Positions 7,072 to 9,426 of a stretch of DNA of 9,426 bases are shown here, one piece after another. This DNA is from Sulfurimonas sp. (GTDB taxonomy: Bacteria > Campylobacterota > Campylobacteria > Campylobacterales > Sulfurimonadaceae): contig NVXO02000006.1 in assembly GCA_002733945.2 (NCBI GenBank), forward strand, positions 56,708 to 66,133. Reading direction: 5' to 3'. Each line of letters begins with the position of its first letter. The first letter of the stretch is position 1. A program made the translations under genes and the position numbers. The notes beneath the pieces were generated by a model. That model did not search any database. It worked only from the letters and a program-made list of their open reading frames with translations, and was not told the origin of the DNA.

Positions 7072-7689
7072 ATGATAAAGTTAAGCCTACAATTTTTTAT
7101 AGTAATCATTTTTCTTTTATTTACTGCTTGTGGAAATAATAGTAATAATGACACAAATAGCACAGGCACGAATGATGAAACACTTACAAGAGCAGCAATA
7201 AAAATAAATGATTTAACAGTTAAAGTCCATGATACAACTTTTGAAACAACAAGTGGACTATATACAAAAACAGATCAACTCCTATCTGATTTTACAAGAA
7301 TTAATCAAAGTGTTACAGATAGGATGAATGCAGAAATGCAACTTTTGACTATTTTAGCTAAACCATTTGAAATAAAGAGTAACTATACAAACTCTTTTAG
7401 TGAGAATAATAATTTTAATGCAACTGTACCTCCATTTACTATCAATACACCCCTTACAAATAACTATTTTCTAGTCTCTTCTACGAGTAAGTTTTATCTT
7501 CAAGGTAGAACAATCAAAACATTTTTTATAGATTCTGCATCATTAACAGTAGCTTGGTCAAAAGCTATAGAAAATGCAAATAAGAATAAAGATCTTTACC
7601 TCTCTCTTTTAGAAATTGATACTAATGGGAAAGTAACACAAGTTACAAATAGTTTTCTACTTAACAGTGAAACACTAAAAACATACTAA
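7072..7689 (+). CDS. Putative lipoprotein with coiled-coil and C-terminal beta domain, paralogue of the preceding broken gene
   Basis: This 205-residue protein has a lipoprotein signal: hydrophobic core FFIVIIFLLFTAC with lipobox FTA-C20, followed by an Asn/Ser/Thr-rich linker. It is probably anchored to the outer or inner membrane facing the periplasm. Residues ~40-95 look helical and coiled-coil-like (LLSDFTRINQSVTDRMNAEM). Residues ~115-200 look beta-rich. Residues 132-193 align without gaps to the C-terminal domain of the upstream broken gene, sharing Y.L..ST, TI, LT..W.K and Y.....ID.N.K. It starts 10 bp after that gene with AAGGAAA as ribosome site, so the two were probably one transcript. 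I recognise no family. The gene is intact and very A+T-rich. Confidence 0.75.
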   Translation: MIKLSLQFFIVIIFLLFTACGNNSNNDTNSTGTNDETLTRAAIKINDLTVKVHDTTFETTSGLYTKTDQLLSDFTRINQSVTDRMNAEMQLLTILAKPFEIKSNYTNSFSENNNFNATVPPFTINTPLTNNYFLVSSTSKFYLQGRTIKTFFIDSASLTVAWSKAIENANKNKDLYLSLLEIDTNGKVTQVTNSFLLNSETLKTY

Positions 7690-7742
7690 AACTTTTTTAT
7701 TATTCTTTTTAATGTAAAACAATTACTATAAAGGATTTATAA

Positions 7743-7938
7743 ATGAAAAAGCAAACTATGCACTTTTGGATATTAGAGCTCTTTAGTGCTTATAACAGAT
7801 TTATGCAATTGGTTTAGATATCTTAGATAAATTGGTATCACTTATGGCCAAGGATATTTTCTTGGAAAACCTAAACCTCTTAAAGATTTATTATATCCAT
7901 TAAAGAAATGGTTTTACCTCTTTTTTAGCACAATATAG
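7743..7938 (+). pseudogene. Decayed remnant ending like an EAL-domain (c-di-GMP phosphodiesterase) protein
   Basis: The 278-bp gap before guaB has no intact gene, but bases 7831-7938 encode IGITYGQGYFLGKPKPLKDL and then a short tail to TAG 7936. This strongly resembles the C-terminal end of EAL domains, where a GxxYxQGYxxGKP motif is typical. One base short of frame just upstream, 7814-7831 reads LDILDK, which fits directly before IGITYGQG, so a single-base deletion at the A run 7829-7831 is likely. Further upstream that frame has TAG and TAA stops. At the left, AAAGGA (7730-7735) and ATG 7743 open a 24-codon reading frame ending at 7817, possibly the old gene start after a large internal deletion. 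The EAL active-site motifs are absent, so no enzyme can be made. Confidence 0.55.
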
Positions 7939-7939
7939 A

Positions 7940-9413
<1,474 letters not shown>

Positions 9414-9426
9414 TATTTAATAGAGA

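Noticed and set aside
7651..7698. Possible terminator after the lipoprotein gene (AGTTTT...AAAACT with inner AGTG-AAA-CACT, then T6)
   Set aside because: The stems are short, A+T-rich and separated by long unpaired stretches; too weak to call without a folding calculation.

Overview
The window looks like a chromosomal segment of a Campylobacterota bacterium, probably a Sulfurimonas-like sulfur or hydrogen chemolithoautotroph. The clues are the low G+C, A+T-rich gaps with extended -10 promoters (TGnTATAAT) and no obvious -35 boxes, AAAGGA-type ribosome sites, compact same-strand genes, the style of the PurK, PurE, GatA and GuaB proteins, and an SbtA-type bicarbonate transporter. The genus is inferred from protein style, not from a search. 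All convincing genes are on the + strand. No tRNA, rRNA, CRISPR array or transposase was seen.

Layout. (1) 1-1179: 3' part of sbtA (Na+/bicarbonate symporter) and its small PII-like partner sbtB, 3 bp apart. (2) 1183-1209: an inverted repeat containing a possible -10 box, in front of purK. (3) 1231-3564: purK and purE overlapping by 4 bp, then an unrecognised 217-residue protein 4 bp downstream. (4) 3629-4603: a singly transcribed, exported substrate-binding protein with a CxxC...HH segment, an internal 15-bp tandem duplication, and no transporter genes beside it. (5) 4665-6424: gatA (GTG start), coupled through TAATG to a small four-helix membrane protein. (6) 6425-7940: an accessory-looking insert with a doubly frameshifted secreted coiled-coil protein gene, an intact lipoprotein gene that is a diverged paralogue of it, and a decayed remnant of an EAL-domain gene. 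(7) 7968-9413: guaB (IMP dehydrogenase), complete.

How the genes fit together. SbtA/SbtB import bicarbonate and control that import. PurK, the next gene, consumes bicarbonate to carboxylate AIR, PurE finishes that step, and GuaB commits IMP to guanine nucleotides. GatA belongs to the tRNA-dependent transamidation route to Gln-tRNA and/or Asn-tRNA. These are housekeeping functions. The unusual parts are the orphan binding protein, the 217-residue unknown, and the decaying 6425-7940 island between gatA and guaB. I see no evidence for a wholly new multi-gene system; the strongest lead is the paralogous pair of signal-peptide/coiled-coil/beta-domain proteins in that island.
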